Below are positions 22,078-32,850 of a stretch of 64,000 nt of DNA, one piece after another. The stretch's first letter is position 1; each line of letters begins with the position of its first letter. This stretch comes from Elgaria multicarinata webbii (taxonomy: Eukaryota; Chordata; Lepidosauria; Squamata; Anguidae), in NCBI RefSeq assembly GCF_023053635.1, contig NC_086173.1, positions 144,617,197 through 144,681,196 of the forward strand, written 5' to 3'. The position numbers were made by a program, and so were the translations under genes. Below the pieces are notes generated by a model. It was not told the DNA's origin, made no database searches, and worked only from the letters and a program-made list of their open reading frames with translations.

Positions 22078-22280
22078 AGCAGCCCTTCCCTACTTGCGGC
22101 TCTCCAAATGTATCGGACTACAACTCCCAGAATCCCCGCAGCCAGCACACTGATGTGAACCGTCCAGAGAGCTTCGACTATTGGACCGCATACAAATGTA
22201 ACAAATAAATAATAGCTGGCTGGAGAATGCTGGGAGTTGAAATTCAACGCATCTGGAGCGCACCAGGTTGGAGAAGTCTG
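22078..22280. repeat. Family-B element split by an L2-like tail
   Basis: The two arms of a family-B foldback (actacaactcccagaatccc; ctgggagttgaaattcaacg) are separated by an L2-like 3' tail at about 22145-22212, which therefore inserted later. Confidence 0.6.
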
Positions 22281-22284
22281 CAGT

Positions 22285-22430
22285 CTAGGGCTGGTGTGGG
22301 CAGAAAGAAGATTCCCAGATGTTTTGGACTTCAATTCCCAGCATTCCTGAACATTGGGCATGCTGGGATGGGCTTCTGGGAGCTGAACTCTCAAACATCT
22401 GGAGCTCTACCTTTTGCCCACCCCTGGTCT
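22285..22430. repeat. hAT-like palindromic element, family B
   Basis: Second full foldback directly after the first, ending in gcccacccctg, about 290 bp before the RING start codon. Confidence 0.65.
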
Positions 22431-22549
22431 GGAGCATATCCAAGGGACGTTTCTTACATATCCACAGCTGCATCATCACCATCATTTTGTTCAGCGTTTT
22501 TGATCCATCAAAGTTCTTTCCTTCCCTGGCTCCAGAAAAGTTATCCACG

Positions 22550-22717
22550 TGTTGGAATAAGAAAACTGGGCCGCGTCGTCTGTGCGCACCCCCCTCGAAG
22601 CCCCCGATCCACAAGGGATGGGTGGGCGAAGGAGAAGACACGCCCCCTTCCCCCCAAGCCCCACCCCCGATGTCGCTGGATCCTTTTGTGCTTTGCCAGG
22701 CGGCGCCAGCGGGAGCC
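22550..22717 (+). promoter_or_regulatory. GC-rich promoter-like segment upstream of the RING exon
   Basis: CpG- and C-rich sequence lies directly before the RING start codon, with C-rich boxes resembling Sp1-type sites. No TATA box is evident. A hAT-like palindromic element ends about 120 bp upstream, so the unique promoter window is short. The CpG-rich composition continues through the RING exon. Confidence 0.4.
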
Positions 22718-23107
22718 ATGGCTGGGGATGTCGGCAGAGGCCTGCGGGACGCGCTCACTTGCCCCGTTTGCTCGGACCTTTTCCGGGATCCGGTGATGGT
22801 CTCCGGCTGCGGCCACAACCTTTGCCGGCCCTGCGCGGCCAAGTGCTGGGGGCGGCTGGAGAGGAGCCTGCGCTGCCCCCAGTGCCTGGAGCCCCTCCCG
22901 CTGCAGCGGCTGCTCCAGCCCAACGCGCTTCTGGGGAGCATCGCCGAGCGCATCCGCACGCAGGGCGGGACGCGGCTGGAATGGGCTCCGGCTCCGGGCG
23001 ACGGCGCGAAGGGACGGAGCCCTGGGCAAGGAGGATCCACGTCCAGCATTGCGCCTGGTTCGGCCCCGATCGTGGGAACGGCAACGGGGGTGTTTTGGGG
23101 AATGTCT
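22718..23107 (+). CDS. RING-finger exon (exon 1 of the RING-coiled-coil gene)
   Basis: The start ATG sits in a near-ideal Kozak context (gccATGg). Residues 14-60 form a C3HC4 RING: CPVC, then CGHNLCRPC, then CPQC, the zinc-binding fold that recruits ubiquitin E2 enzymes, so E3-ligase activity is inferred. TRIM first exons usually also encode a B-box; none is visible here. The exon ends with a low-complexity Gly/Pro/Ser tail. The best donor (gtgagc at 23108) leaves phase 0, which fits the next exon. The last 40 or so residues depend on that donor choice. Confidence 0.8.
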
Positions 23108-23214
23108 GTGAGCAGGAAAGATACTCCGGCATGGGATTAATGGAAGGATGGAATCCATTGGGCTTGGGGGGCCATGGAATGGGAGGACTGGCGGGAAGTG
23201 TTTGTAATCCTGGG

Positions 23215-23350
23215 GGGCAGCCTTTTCCGAGCCAGGGCCCTGCAGATGGGGGAGACGACAACACCCATCATCCCCCACCAGCATGGGATGCTGATGCTGA
23301 TGGAGGTTGTAGTCCAACCCATCTGGAGGGCGCCAGGTTGGGAAGGTCTG
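23215..23350. repeat. hAT-like palindromic element, family B
   Basis: Foldback with gacaacacccatcatccccc and ggttgtagtccaacccatct arms, in the first intron about 110 bp after the RING exon donor. Confidence 0.65.
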
Positions 23351-24029
23351 TTCTGTATGGGGACATTTTCTCTCTCCATCGTTTGTATATCTCTGTGCTT
23401 CATGAAACCTCTCAGGAGGCTGTCAATTACAGCAGAAATTCTAAAGTTCCCAGTTGCCATTTTTAAAAGAACAACCCCAAAACTTTCTAGCTCTCATAGT
23501 AAATATTTCTATAAAACCAACAATAAAATATTGACAGCCAAATGCTATAAAACCAAGACTTTAATTTCTGATTGAAAACCAGATTGACAAAGTTTAGCTC
23601 CAGCAGCAATAATATATTTAGGGCGCAATCTTATGCATGTTTACATAGAAAAAAAGTCCTACAACTCCCAGCATTCCCTAGCCAGACATGCAAAGGATTG
23701 CAACCGGGTTTTTTTTATAAATTTCAAAAAGCATATGGAATGCCTTTCAGTGCCATTTCATGTTTAAATATCAATTTTAATTAAGTGCTGAAATGAATCA
23801 CTGATTGAACCTGGGATTTTCTGAATGCAAGGCATGTGCGCTAAACTATGTGCATTAAGCTATGCTCCCTTCCCTGTGGGCAAAAAGGGAGTTAACTACA
23901 TTCATAGCATTGGAGTCTGCAGACTTCGGAGATCTCTCTTGGAATTATGGAACGAGCACCCAGGGTGACTCCCCTGGCACCTCATCTGCTTATGTGCAGG
24001 CACCAGGCTGAGTCATTTCTTTGCTCAGG

Positions 24030-24350
24030 GATGGGGAGCATGTGGCTCTCCAGATGTTTTGGGATTGCAATTCCCATCACCTTCCACCAGTGCTATGCTG
24101 GCTAGGGCTAGCCTATGAACTGAAGACTTCCAAGCTCCTGCTTTATATATATTTACAGCATTTATCTACCGTCCCCCATCTAGACAGATTCCAGAGAAGT
24201 GAACAATAACAGATAAAAAGATAAAAGAATAAAATTCCATATTAAAAAATTATTATTAAAAAACAACAACCATACCCATAAAAACCGTGGCTGGCCAGTC
24301 AAGGAAAACTTTCTGAAATCCAGATGTTCTCAGGAGGTGCTGGAAACAAC
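24030..24350. repeat. Family-B half element followed by an L2-like minus-strand piece
   Basis: ggctctccagatgttttggg arm, then catttatctaccgtccccca and an A-rich L2-like region. Confidence 0.45.
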
Positions 24351-24497
24351 ACGGTGTTGTAGCTTAAAGCTCTTAACTGACAATATGTAAGCCCTAAAAG
24401 AGGCATTTCAACTTTTTAGAACGGGAAAAAGCTGTACAAAGTCAGGGAACTGCTAAATGATTGTGGGGGGAGATGTGGGCCAGAGGAAGGGGTGGGC

Positions 24498-24645
24498 CAT
24501 TTGGGGAACCCCAGAGTGCTGGATTGGGGGTGGGCATTTGGGGAACCCCAGAGTGCTGGATTGGGGGTGGGCATTTGGGGAACCCCAGAGTGCTGGATTG
24601 GGCGTGGCCATTTGGGGAACCCCAGATCGCTGGATTGGGACCCCA
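24498..24645 (+). repeat. 37-bp minisatellite, four units
   Basis: catttggggaaccccag recurs at exactly 37-bp spacing (24498, 24535, 24572, 24609); the first three units are almost identical. Intronic, just before TRIM-type exon 2. Confidence 0.95.
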
Positions 24646-24730
24646 GGTGGGTCAGATTTGCCCCTGGGCTTGAGGGATTCCTAACAAAAGTTGGCTGCAG
24701 TTTACAAGAATCACCTGCCCTTTTTTCCAG

Positions 24731-24814
24731 GGAGAGACACTGGCGCACCAGGCTTCTTTGAGAAAAGAGGGAGAAGCCAAAACTAATGAAAAGCAGCAAT
24801 GGGAGGAGCTGCTG
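24731..24814 (+). CDS. TRIM-type coiled-coil exon 2 (84 nt)
   Basis: Flanked by a strong acceptor (ttttttccag) and a consensus donor (gtaagt). It is 84 nt, phase 0 to 0, and encodes a charged helical segment ending QQWEELL. It sits where TRIM genes carry a 96-nt exon at the start of the coiled coil, so it appears about four codons short. A 37-bp minisatellite lies about 85 bp upstream in the intron. Confidence 0.75.
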
Positions 24815-24879
24815 GTAAGTATTTTAAACTAGGATTGAAACTTCCCAACCCCTGCTCCCCAGCAGAGCTCCTCTGCCCT

Positions 24880-25262
24880 TATTTTTATTTTGTTCATTAC
24901 ATTTTTATCCCGCTGTTCCTCCAAGGAACTCAGCACAGCATGTGAAGTTTCCCTCCCCCTGTTATCCTCACAACAGTCCTGTGAGGTAGATTGGGTTGAA
25001 AGATGGTGACTGGTCCCAGGTCACCGAAGCGAGCTCTTTTGGTTGAGTGCAGATTCATTTGAACTTGGTCCTTCTCAGCCTTGTCTGATGTGTGCTGACC
25101 AGTAACATATCACAGGCGGATCTCCGCAGGTTATCTTCAGAAAACTTCGGCTATGGGGCAGTATATAAATGTAATAAATAATAATAAGCTCTGGCGTGGG
25201 CTGGTCCATGAAGTCACAAAGAGTCGGAAGCGACTGAACGAATAAACAACAACAACAATAAT
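24880..25262. repeat. MIR-like SINE (-) plus L2-like and BovB 3' tails (+)
   Basis: An antisense MIR-like tail region is followed by ttcggctatggggcagtata and then by BovB sequence gctctggcgtgggctggtcc ending in (AAC/AAT)n. Confidence 0.6.
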
Positions 25263-25844
25263 AATAGCAAGCTGGGCATAATTAGGAAAGGAAGTGAAAA
25301 TAAATCTGTCAATGGCTGGATTCGGATGACACGATAAGTGATGGGGATGGGGTGGGGAGGGGAGTCAATCGTTCGTTGTGTTATCATGTTGTGGGTGGGG
25401 GGCACACAATGGGCATACAACTCATGGTACGCTATTTTTTCCAGTTAACCCACGAGGAAAAACAACGGGCTGCTCTGTTGCTTATCCGGAGACCCGTTGA
25501 TTAAAATGTCGTGTGGCGGGCTCTGTTGCGTGCACCGTGAGTTATTTCCATTGGCCACAGAGTTCTCCAGCAGGAGTGGCCAAAAGTGCTCTGACCACTC
25601 CTGTACAGCCGGCAGAACTTGCAATGCATGATGGGATAGGGCCGGAAGGACTGAGGGAGGAGCACTCACTGCCCGGAAGGACGCTGGGACTTTCAGCTGT
25701 GGGACGGGGGAGGGGAAACATGTCATATGGGGAGTACCTCTGAAATAAAGTTGTGTGTGTTGCCTCTTCCCCCTCCATTGCTGAAAGTGTCATCTGAACT
25801 GAGCCAATATCATGTGGCCCTTCTACAAATCCAGCCACACTTGG

Positions 25845-26275
25845 AATATGGTGTACAGTTTTGGTCACCACACCTCAAAAAGGATACACTCACCTCATGA
25901 AGCTGATTGGTGGGAGATTCAAGACAGAGAAAACGAACTACTTCTACGTGCAGCACATAATTAAGCTATGAAATTCACTTCGACAAGATGTAGTGATGGC
26001 CACCAATTTGGATGGCTTTAAAAGGAGGTTAGACAAATTCCTGAGGAAGGCTACCAATGGCCACTAGTCCGGATGCCTCTATGCTACCTCTAGTATCAGA
26101 GGGAGTAAGCTTATGTGCACCACTTGCTGGGGAACACAGGTGGGAGGCTGCTGTTGCACTCTGCTGTGGGTTTCCTGAGGGCAGCTGGTTGGCCACTGTG
26201 TGAACAGAATGCTGGACAAGATGGACCCTTGGTCGGGTCCAGCAGGGCTGTTCTTGGGTTCATAAGAGCTTCATC
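25845..26275 (+). repeat. CR1-like LINE 3' end
   Basis: ggatggctttaaaaggaggt, ggccactgtgtgaacagaat and cagggctgttcttgggttca occur in the family order. Confidence 0.8.
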
Positions 26276-26420
26276 TGCTTGATTTCTGCTCAGCAGGCAG
26301 CTGTTAAAGACACAAGAGCTGTGCTATGAAAAAACATCGGCAACCCATCCTGGACCCCTTGAAACTCCAGGTTTTGTCACTGGCTTGATTTTGTTTGTTT
26401 GTTTGATTATGTAACTACAG

Positions 26421-26645
26421 AAGCAGATGGAGGCGGAAGAGCAGCAGGTTATCTGGGAATGGAAGGCGCTGCGCGAGTATTTGGCGGAGTGGGAAAGGCA
26501 TTGGCTGACCCATTTGGAAGAGCTCAAGAGAGACATTGTCCGGGGAGGCTCTGAGCAAGTCTCCAGAGTGGCCAGCGAGGGTCCCCTGCTGCAGGAACTG
26601 CGTGGGGAGCAAGGAAGAGAGCAGCCGCCGAGCCAATGCTTGCGG
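26421..26645 (+). CDS. TRIM-type coiled-coil exon 3 (225 nt)
   Basis: The acceptor is taactacag and the donor gtaagg. The exon is 225 nt against 231 in typical TRIM genes, and phase 0 to 0. The translation is a clear TRIM coiled coil: a KQMEAEEQQ start, a heptad-rich LREYLAEWERHWLTHLEELK core and an ending that resembles the usual ELEEKCQQP region (ELRGEQGREQPPSQCL). In the family this segment forms an antiparallel dimer that brings RING domains together. An intact reading frame argues against a simple pseudogene. Confidence 0.85.
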
Positions 26646-26664
26646 GTAAGGCTGCGTAGCTCAG

Positions 26665-26810
26665 GGGTAGGGAACCTATGGTCCTCCAGATGATGTTGGA
26701 CTTCAGCGCTCCCATTATCCTGGTCATTGGTCATGCTGGCTGGGGTTGATGGGAGTTGTAGTCTGACAACACCCACCAGGCCACAGGTTTCCCCCACCCT
26801 TGCTCTATAA
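26665..26810. repeat. hAT-like palindromic element, family B
   Basis: cctatggtcctccagatgat arm and tgggagttgtagtctgacaa arm, ending in cacccttg; starts about 20 bp after the coiled-coil exon donor. Confidence 0.65.
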
Positions 26811-27009
26811 TAATAGATAGGAAGGATCACAATGCCCATCTGCCCCAACCACAATTACCTGCATTTGAGACCGCCCCTGTGACTAATGCTTTGATAGCAG
26901 TTAAATCGGCAGTAATTAGCACATAATCCTGTAACTTCTGTATCTGATTTCCCCAGATTTATTGTCAGAGGCACAGGAGTAGGGTGGACCATTTTTTTCT
27001 GACCAACTT

Positions 27010-27500
27010 TCTTCTGCATAGGAACGTAGGAAGCTGCCTTCTACTGAGTCAGACCGCTGTTCCATCTTAGGGTGACCCTATGGAAAGGAGGACAGGGCTC
27101 CTGTATCTTTAACAGCTGTATAGAAAAGGGAATTTCAGCAGGTGTCTTTTGTATGCGTGCAGCACCTGGTGAAATTCCCTCTTCATCACAACAGTTAAAT
27201 GCCGTTAAAGCTGCAGGAGCCCTGCCCTCTTTTGCATCTGGTCACTCAAGTATAGCTCCTGCAGCTTTCATTGTTGTGATGAATTTCATCAGGTGCTGCA
27301 TGCATACAAATGGCACCTGCTGAACTTCCCTTGTCAATACTTCTGTTAAAGGTCCAGAAGCCCTGTCCTTCTTTCCACATGGTCACCCTATCTAGCCCAG
27401 TATTGTCAACACTGACTGGCAGCAACGGCTCTTCAGGGTTTCAGGCAGGATTCCTTCTTAGCCCTCCCTGTGATGCCAGGGATTGAACCTGGGACACAGA
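27010..27500 (-). repeat. tRNA-Ala-derived SINE interrupted by a family-A element
   Basis: SINE body at 27010-27067 and 27391-27500 (antisense), split by the element at 27068-27390. Confidence 0.7.
27068..27390. mobile_element. hAT-like palindromic element, family A
   Basis: Inverted ends tagggtgacc / ggtcaccccta-type; internal arms ggacagggctcctgtatc and its complement. Inserted in the SINE's ccatctagccc site, with only tct seen duplicated. Confidence 0.75.
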
Positions 27501-27550
27501 CACAGACCACACTTCCTTTCTTCATAATTTTCTTCTCTCTTTCCTTCCAG

Positions 27551-27573
27551 GGTGTTGGAAGCAGTGGGAGCAG
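27551..27573 (+). CDS. TRIM signature 23-nt micro-exon (exon 4)
   Basis: The acceptor is ccttccag and the donor gtaagt, framing exactly 23 nt. A 23-nt exon between the coiled-coil exon and the next exon is a hallmark of the TRIM family's gene structure. It encodes GVGSSGS plus two bases, in phase with both neighbours. It is too short for ORF scanning and is called from splice sites and family architecture. Confidence 0.8.
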
Positions 27574-27689
27574 GTAAGTCTTGGGCTGTTCCCCCTCCTG
27601 CTCTTCTGGGTTTCTAATTAGCGGAGAAAAGACTGAGGGGTTTTGCGATCATTCCTCTTCTCCTCTTCTGCCCCCGCTGCACCGCCCAG

Positions 27690-27802
27690 CATGGAGGATG
27701 GAGTGCTAAAGACAGACCTCACCGTGGCAGAGCTGAAGCAGAGGCTCAGCAATTTCTCCCAGAAACGGGCCGTCCTGCAAGAGGCGTTGCTGCAATTGAA
27801 AG
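27690..27802 (+). CDS. TRIM-type exon 5 (113 nt)
   Basis: The acceptor is accgcccag and the donor gtaagc. The 113 nt encode a helical segment with LTVAELKQRLSNFSQKRAVL, comparable to the family's post-coiled-coil exon of about 116 nt (a region usually reading like PELEKRLxxFSQK). It enters by completing a Ser codon and leaves in phase 1. In ordinary TRIM genes a short exon and then a PRY-SPRY exon follow; only the short exon is seen here. Confidence 0.75.
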
Positions 27803-27892
27803 GTAAGCGGGAGCCCAGCTGTCTTCCTTATTCCAGGAGACTGGGGGATTTGTGTGGATAGCGCAGCCCTGCAGATGGGGCTGATGGTGTGG

Positions 27893-28180
27893 CTTTATGA
27901 ATATATGAAGCTGGCTTATACAGAGTCAGACCACTCGTCCTCTCCGGGATGAGATACGTTATTTTAAATTTATTTTTAAAATGTATTCATTTTTTCATTA
28001 ATTCATACATGCATTCATTCATAAATATTATTTATAAACCACTTTTTGAGCCAAGCCTTCACAAAGCAACATACAAAAAGGAATGTTTCAAGACACAATG
28101 AGGTACATCAGATGGGTACACGTTTAGTAGGACACAGCATGGCCGCCCCCCAGCCCTAGAATCCACTGTGGCTTGCACCT
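27893..28180 (-). repeat. SINE fragment and L2-like tail
   Basis: gaagctggcttatacagagt is an antisense tRNA-Ala SINE 3' end; aaaccactttttgagccaag onward is L2-like. Confidence 0.5.
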
Positions 28181-28762
28181 CCTCCCCTGCTGCCAGAAGT
28201 GCACGCCTAGTTTCCCAGCAGAATCACTGGGGACCTGGTGGTAAGGGAGTAGCCACCGTGGTGTGCATGATGCCCACCTCTGTACTAGCAAGAAAGCTGC
28301 TGTGAATTGCCCACGCCATTCACATCCTTAAGGAAAGGTGGCAGTGAAGGATTTGAAAGCCCTCTAAAAGGCCTGTACTGAAGGGGCTACGGGTAAATCA
28401 GCCAGAAAAGAGTCCCAGAACTGTGGGGTCACACTGGCTGCAAAATGCACTTTTAGCTCCCCACCCCCTTGCCTCAAAATCACTGGATAAAAGGCCTGAG
28501 GCAAACTCTTATACCTGTCTTGCAGGTTGTTTAATTTGGTTTTCTTAGAAGAGCAGCCCACCCCGGAGTGGGGAGGAAGGGAGATCAAGAGCTACGGGTC
28601 ACAACTTCTATGAATTTACACTACAATCTCAGTTGCCTGGACCAGCAACCCTCTGGGATTATGCTGCCTCCTAAATAATGGCTTTAATAATCATTGGGGA
28701 TCCATCTTCCAGTGTGGGGCCTGAAATCTTTACTCCCTGCCTTTCTTCTTTTCCACCCCCAG

Positions 28763-28792
28763 AAGATCTCCAGCTGGAAATGGACGGAAATG
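28763..28792 (+). CDS. Short exon 6 (30 nt) after the coiled coil
   Basis: A strong acceptor (ccacccccag) and donor (gtacgt) frame 30 nt, phase 1 to 1, encoding EDLQLEMDGN. TRIM genes often have a small exon of about this size before PRY-SPRY. No PRY-SPRY coding sequence was found on either strand between here and 35.7 kb. Confidence 0.6.
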
Positions 28793-28927
28793 GTACGTGA
28801 CCATCTCTGGGCCAATGGAGAGATCACCCCAAAGAGCAATGGTGAAGGAAGAAGGCGATCCGGCCATCCCAATATTTCTTCCTTTGCTTTGTTTTGCTCC
28901 TTTTCTTCATAGGCAGATGCCTTTATG

Positions 28928-29096
28928 TCAAGTCACAGCCCTAGTCCATCTAGTTCAGTGTTGTCAACACTGACTGGCAGTGACTATCTAGGGTTTCAGG
29001 TAGGGGGCTTTTCCAGTCCTACCTAAAGAGGCCGGGGACTGAATCGGAGACCTTCTGCACACAGAGCATGTGGTCTGGCACTGAACTACAGCCTTT
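28928..29096 (-). repeat. tRNA-Ala-derived SINE
   Basis: Antisense copy: tctagttcagtgttgtcaac, gggtttcaggtagggggctt and the B-box region gggactgaatcgg in order. Confidence 0.7.
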
Positions 29097-29107
29097 GGAT
29101 GGGGAAT

Positions 29108-29222
29108 GGATCCTTGCAAGTTTTAAATCTCCCCCTCCCCAACTGATCCTAGCAAGTTTGAAATCCTTGCAAGTTTTTAATCACCTGATCCTTGCAAGTT
29201 TGAAATCTCTCCCTCCTCATCT
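29108..29222 (+). repeat. Short local tandem repeat
   Basis: gatccttgcaagtttgaaat and variants occur four times over 115 bp with uneven spacing. Confidence 0.6.
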
Positions 29223-29704
29223 GGGCTTTCAGTTCAATCCTTGATGAATTTCCATAAAGTAGCAAGCCTACCTGGATTCAGAGTTTCACACGTCCTTCAA
29301 TCCAAGCTTTTAAAGTTCTAGAGAGTCCAATGGGACGATAAGAGTTCTCTGTGCTAAATCCTTCTTTTGCCCAGGTCTTTGAACCTTGCTTGGAAAGGAG
29401 AAGAGTCCCACTGGGGCTGGTTGATGGGAAATGAAGTTCCTGACCCTAACAGTTCTGTTGGATTCAGTTACAATTGAAATACTCACACATTGATTCTTCC
29501 CATCCACGCCAGTATGCTCCTTCCCTCCAACAAAGAAAACATGAACTTGAAAAGAATTTATCTCAAGGAAAGGAAAATCTACAGACAGAGGACAAACTAC
29601 TTGTAGTCTGGACTTTGTCATCAGGCATGGGGATTTCAAACAAGTAAAAGCATAACTGTTGAAACACTAAAATGATGATGACTAGATAGGCTGGGCTCAC
29701 CATA

Positions 29705-29815
29705 TAAAGCAGCCTTCCCCAACCTGGCAGGTTGGACTACAGTTCCCATCACCCACAGCTGCCTGGCTAATGATGGGAGTTGTAGTTCAACACGTGTGGA
29801 GGGTGTCAGCTTTGG
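29705..29815. repeat. hAT-like palindromic element, family B
   Basis: cagccttccccaacctggca at one end and tgatgggagttgtagttcaa near the other. Confidence 0.65.
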
Positions 29816-30159
29816 GAGGGCTGCTAAGTGGGGTGGCCATGGCCCCTCCCTCCTGAATTCCACCCGTGTTGCAAAATCTCGTGAGGAAAGATCTTGTGTG
29901 TTGCATTTTTCCTGCCCCCTTTGGCAGTGTGTTACGTTTGGGTTCATCCAGAAAAAGCAACATGTCCAGAATGTAAACCTTTCATTCTATAGTCTTGTGC
30001 ATATTATATACACATGCGCACAGATACTCCTACACGAGATATTACGTGGAGTTTTATGTTGCGTTTTCCTCCCCTGCCACATTGGAAGTGGGAAGTGCAG
30101 GGTAGGTTGAGCTAGCATTCGAACTTGAAATGTAGAACTCCGTCTTGAATGTGTATACC

Positions 30160-31190
30160 CAGGGCTGGTGCCAGACTATTTTGTGCAAGGCGAGCTACTT
30201 GCGCACCCCCCCCCCCAAAAAAAATTGCCAACTTCAGTTTAGAGAGGCTGGCGGGGGAAAGCCCCCAAAGAAGGTTGCAGACAATGAGGGGAGGGGGTAG
30301 GCGGCGGTGGTGGTGGTGAGAACACAGAAGCAGCAGCCCGGCTTGGGTGCTGTGCTGTGCTCAGGCTGCCTTTGTTTCATTCCTTCATTCACTCACTCTC
30401 TGGTCGCCAGCTAGACTTCTCCTCAGCAGCGCTCTGCCGCCACTGCCGGCTCTCGAGTGCCACCGCTCCAGGACCCAGCTTCTGCGCTCCCCGGAGCCAG
30501 GCTGCACCCCTCCCCGCAGGGAAGGAAAGAAGATGGGCAGTTCTGGGGTCCAGTTCTGGGCTCCACAATTCAAGAACGACGCAGACAAGCTGGAGCGTGT
30601 TCAGAGGAGGGCAACCAGGATGATCAGGGGTCTGGAAACAAAGCCCTATGAAGAGAGAGAGACTGAAAGAACTGGGCATGTTTAGCCTGGAGAAGAGAAG
30701 ATGGAGGGGAGACATGATAGCACTCTTTAAATACTTAAAAGGTTGTCAACACAGAGGAGGGCCAGGATCTCTTCTCGATCCTCCCAGAGTGCAGGACACG
30801 GAATAACGGGCTCAAGTTAAAGGAAGCCAGATTCTAGCTGGACATCAGGAAAAACTTCCTGACTGCTAGAGCAGTACGACAATGGAATCAGTTACCTAGG
30901 GAGGTTGTGGGCTCTCCCACACTAGAGACATTCAAGAGGCAGCTGGACAACCATCTGTCAGGGATGCTTTAGGGTGGATTCCTGCATTGAGCAGGGGGTT
31001 GGACTCGATGGCCTTGTAGGCCCCTTCCAACTCTGCTAGTCTACGATTCTATGGGAAGGCGGGCTCCAGGCAACACCAAGCGAGGCTCTTCCCCAGTATG
31101 GCTTTGGCTGGCTGGCTTGCTGAGGGCAGTACTGCGCCCCTCTGAGGTCTGCACCCTAGGCGGGTGCCTTGTTGGCCTAATGGTTAAGCT
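30160..31190. repeat. Dispersed element split by a CR1 LINE
   Basis: Outer parts (cagggctggtgccagactat; accctaggcgggtgccttgt) frame a plus-strand CR1 3' end at about 30538-31066 with an RT C-terminal region (ggagcgtgttcagaggaggg) and the attctatg terminus. Confidence 0.6.
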
Positions 31191-31473
31191 GTATACCAAA
31201 TCTCAAATCTGCCATCTCGATGTTCAGTGAAGCTAATGAGTTAGAAACAAAGAATGTTACCAAAGGGAAGGTTAAACCAAAGGCCCTGTTTCACTTGGCC
31301 AACTGAGTAGCTTTCTCTCCCCAGCTGATGACTCATTTGGTCCTTTGTACTGAATGAAATGCCTGCCCCATGCTAGAGCCAGTGGTAATGAGCCATTTCC
31401 CTCCAACACCATCTGGTCCCATGGCTAAAGACTCTTTTGTTATCTCCCCCCCCCCCCGCCCCATCTTGCTCAG

Positions 31474-31562
31474 GCTACAGAATAGCATCATCCTTTCAGT
31501 CCACACTCATCCACCCTCCCCAAGAAGACGGCAGGGAAACATCTGCAGCAGAGATGATTCAG
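31474..31562 (+). CDS. Linker exon 7 (candidate, 89 nt)
   Basis: The acceptor follows a long C-tract (cttgctcag) and the donor is gtacat. The 89 nt are open in the inherited phase (1 in, 0 out) and encode an unrecognised hydrophilic peptide starting GYRIASSFQS and ending AAEMIQ. The Met near its end could be the start of a separate zinc-finger gene if the TRIM part and finger part are not one transcript. No domain is recognised; the call rests on splice sites and frame. Confidence 0.5.
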
Positions 31563-31784
31563 GTACATGATCTCCAGAGAGTAACAAACATGAATGCTCT
31601 TTAATTTCCAAAGTTCAGAGGTGAGTGTGAATCCTTTTGTAGCCAAACAGCACCATCTGCGTGCATGAGAGGGAGATATCTGCAGGCTTGGGGAAACCCC
31701 GAGGTTTCCAGAACTACCAAAAAGATATTTGGGGAGGGGGGGAAAACTGGGGTGGGATAAGATGATACTTGAAACAGCCTAGTG

Positions 31785-31990
31785 AGCATGCTCAGTGGCC
31801 ACGGAATGGTGTTTGTTTGTTGTGGGAGGGGAACTGGAATGGAGATGGTATGGAGTAGGAGATGAAATGGAGTCTCCTGAAAGAGGGCATGGCTGGCTTG
31901 CTCGCTGGAACACTGTACAGGAGCACTCCCAACACTTTGTTGCAGTTCCCACTTACGTGGGTTTGCAGAGAATGAACAAGGTTAGTCAAG
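31785..31990 (-). repeat. Unclassified dispersed repeat
   Basis: Shares gtgggaactgcaac and gtgttccagcg-type segments in inverted orientation with 37325-37580. Confidence 0.35.
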
Positions 31991-32528
31991 GGTGACAGAG
32001 GGTGAAATAAATCTCTTGAAACTGGCTGGATGAGGCCCCTGCTTAATAAGAACCACAGGCACTTAATCCAGGTCAGGAAATATCCCCCAAATCATGCTGC
32101 CTGTATTAACTCCATGTTCGCCATTAAATTGTAGGACCTCTTCTGTCTAAAGATGCATAGGATTGCACCCTTAATATTGCTGTGCTTTTATAATGATATA
32201 ATTGTTGTAAACCACTTTGTATTTGTTTGTTTTTAAAGTGGGAAACAGTGTAGAAGGGTTTTTAAATGAATAAAGGGAAGATTTCAGCTTTTGTTTCAAC
32301 ATCTGTCCCTTAATTATCATGATTGCAGAGAAACACTTCTGAAAAACACCGTGTACCTGATGAAGAAACAAAGGGGCCCTTTTTCGACAGACCTTCTAAT
32401 CTACAGGTTGATGCCTGCCTCTCCACATCTTTGCCCGTTTTCTCTTAGGAAAGTTAAAAATGCATGTGTTGGGGCTAGTGCAGGGGTGATTAATCTCTTT
32501 CAGCCCAGGGGCCAAATTCTGTTTTGGA

Positions 32529-32850
32529 TAGGGTGACCATATTTAAAGGAGGACAGGGCTCCTGTATCTTTAACCGTTGTGCAGAAAAGGGAATTTCAGC
32601 AGGTGTCCTTTGTAGGTATGCAGCACCTGGTGGAATCCCCTCTTCATCACAACAGTTAAAGCTGCAGGAGCCCTGCCCTCTTTTGCATCTGGTCATGCTA
32701 GGCAGGGCTCCTGCAGCTTTAACTGTTATGATGAAGAGGGGATTCCACCAGGTGCTGTGTGCATACAAATGGCACCTGCTGAAATTGCCTTTTCTATACA
32801 ACTGTTAAAGGTACAGGAGCCCTGTCCTCCTTTCCAATATGGCCACCCTA
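32529..32850. mobile_element. hAT-like palindromic element, family A
   Basis: tagggtgaccatattt to gccaccccta-type end; full left and right arms and the central gcatctggtca loop are present. Confidence 0.8.

Noticed and set aside
22285-23317. Minus-strand ORFs of about 255 codons opposite the RING exon
   Set aside because: Antisense shadows of CpG-rich coding sequence.
24457-24799. Overlapping ORFs with repeated peptides
   Set aside because: They are translations of the 37-bp minisatellite in different frames.
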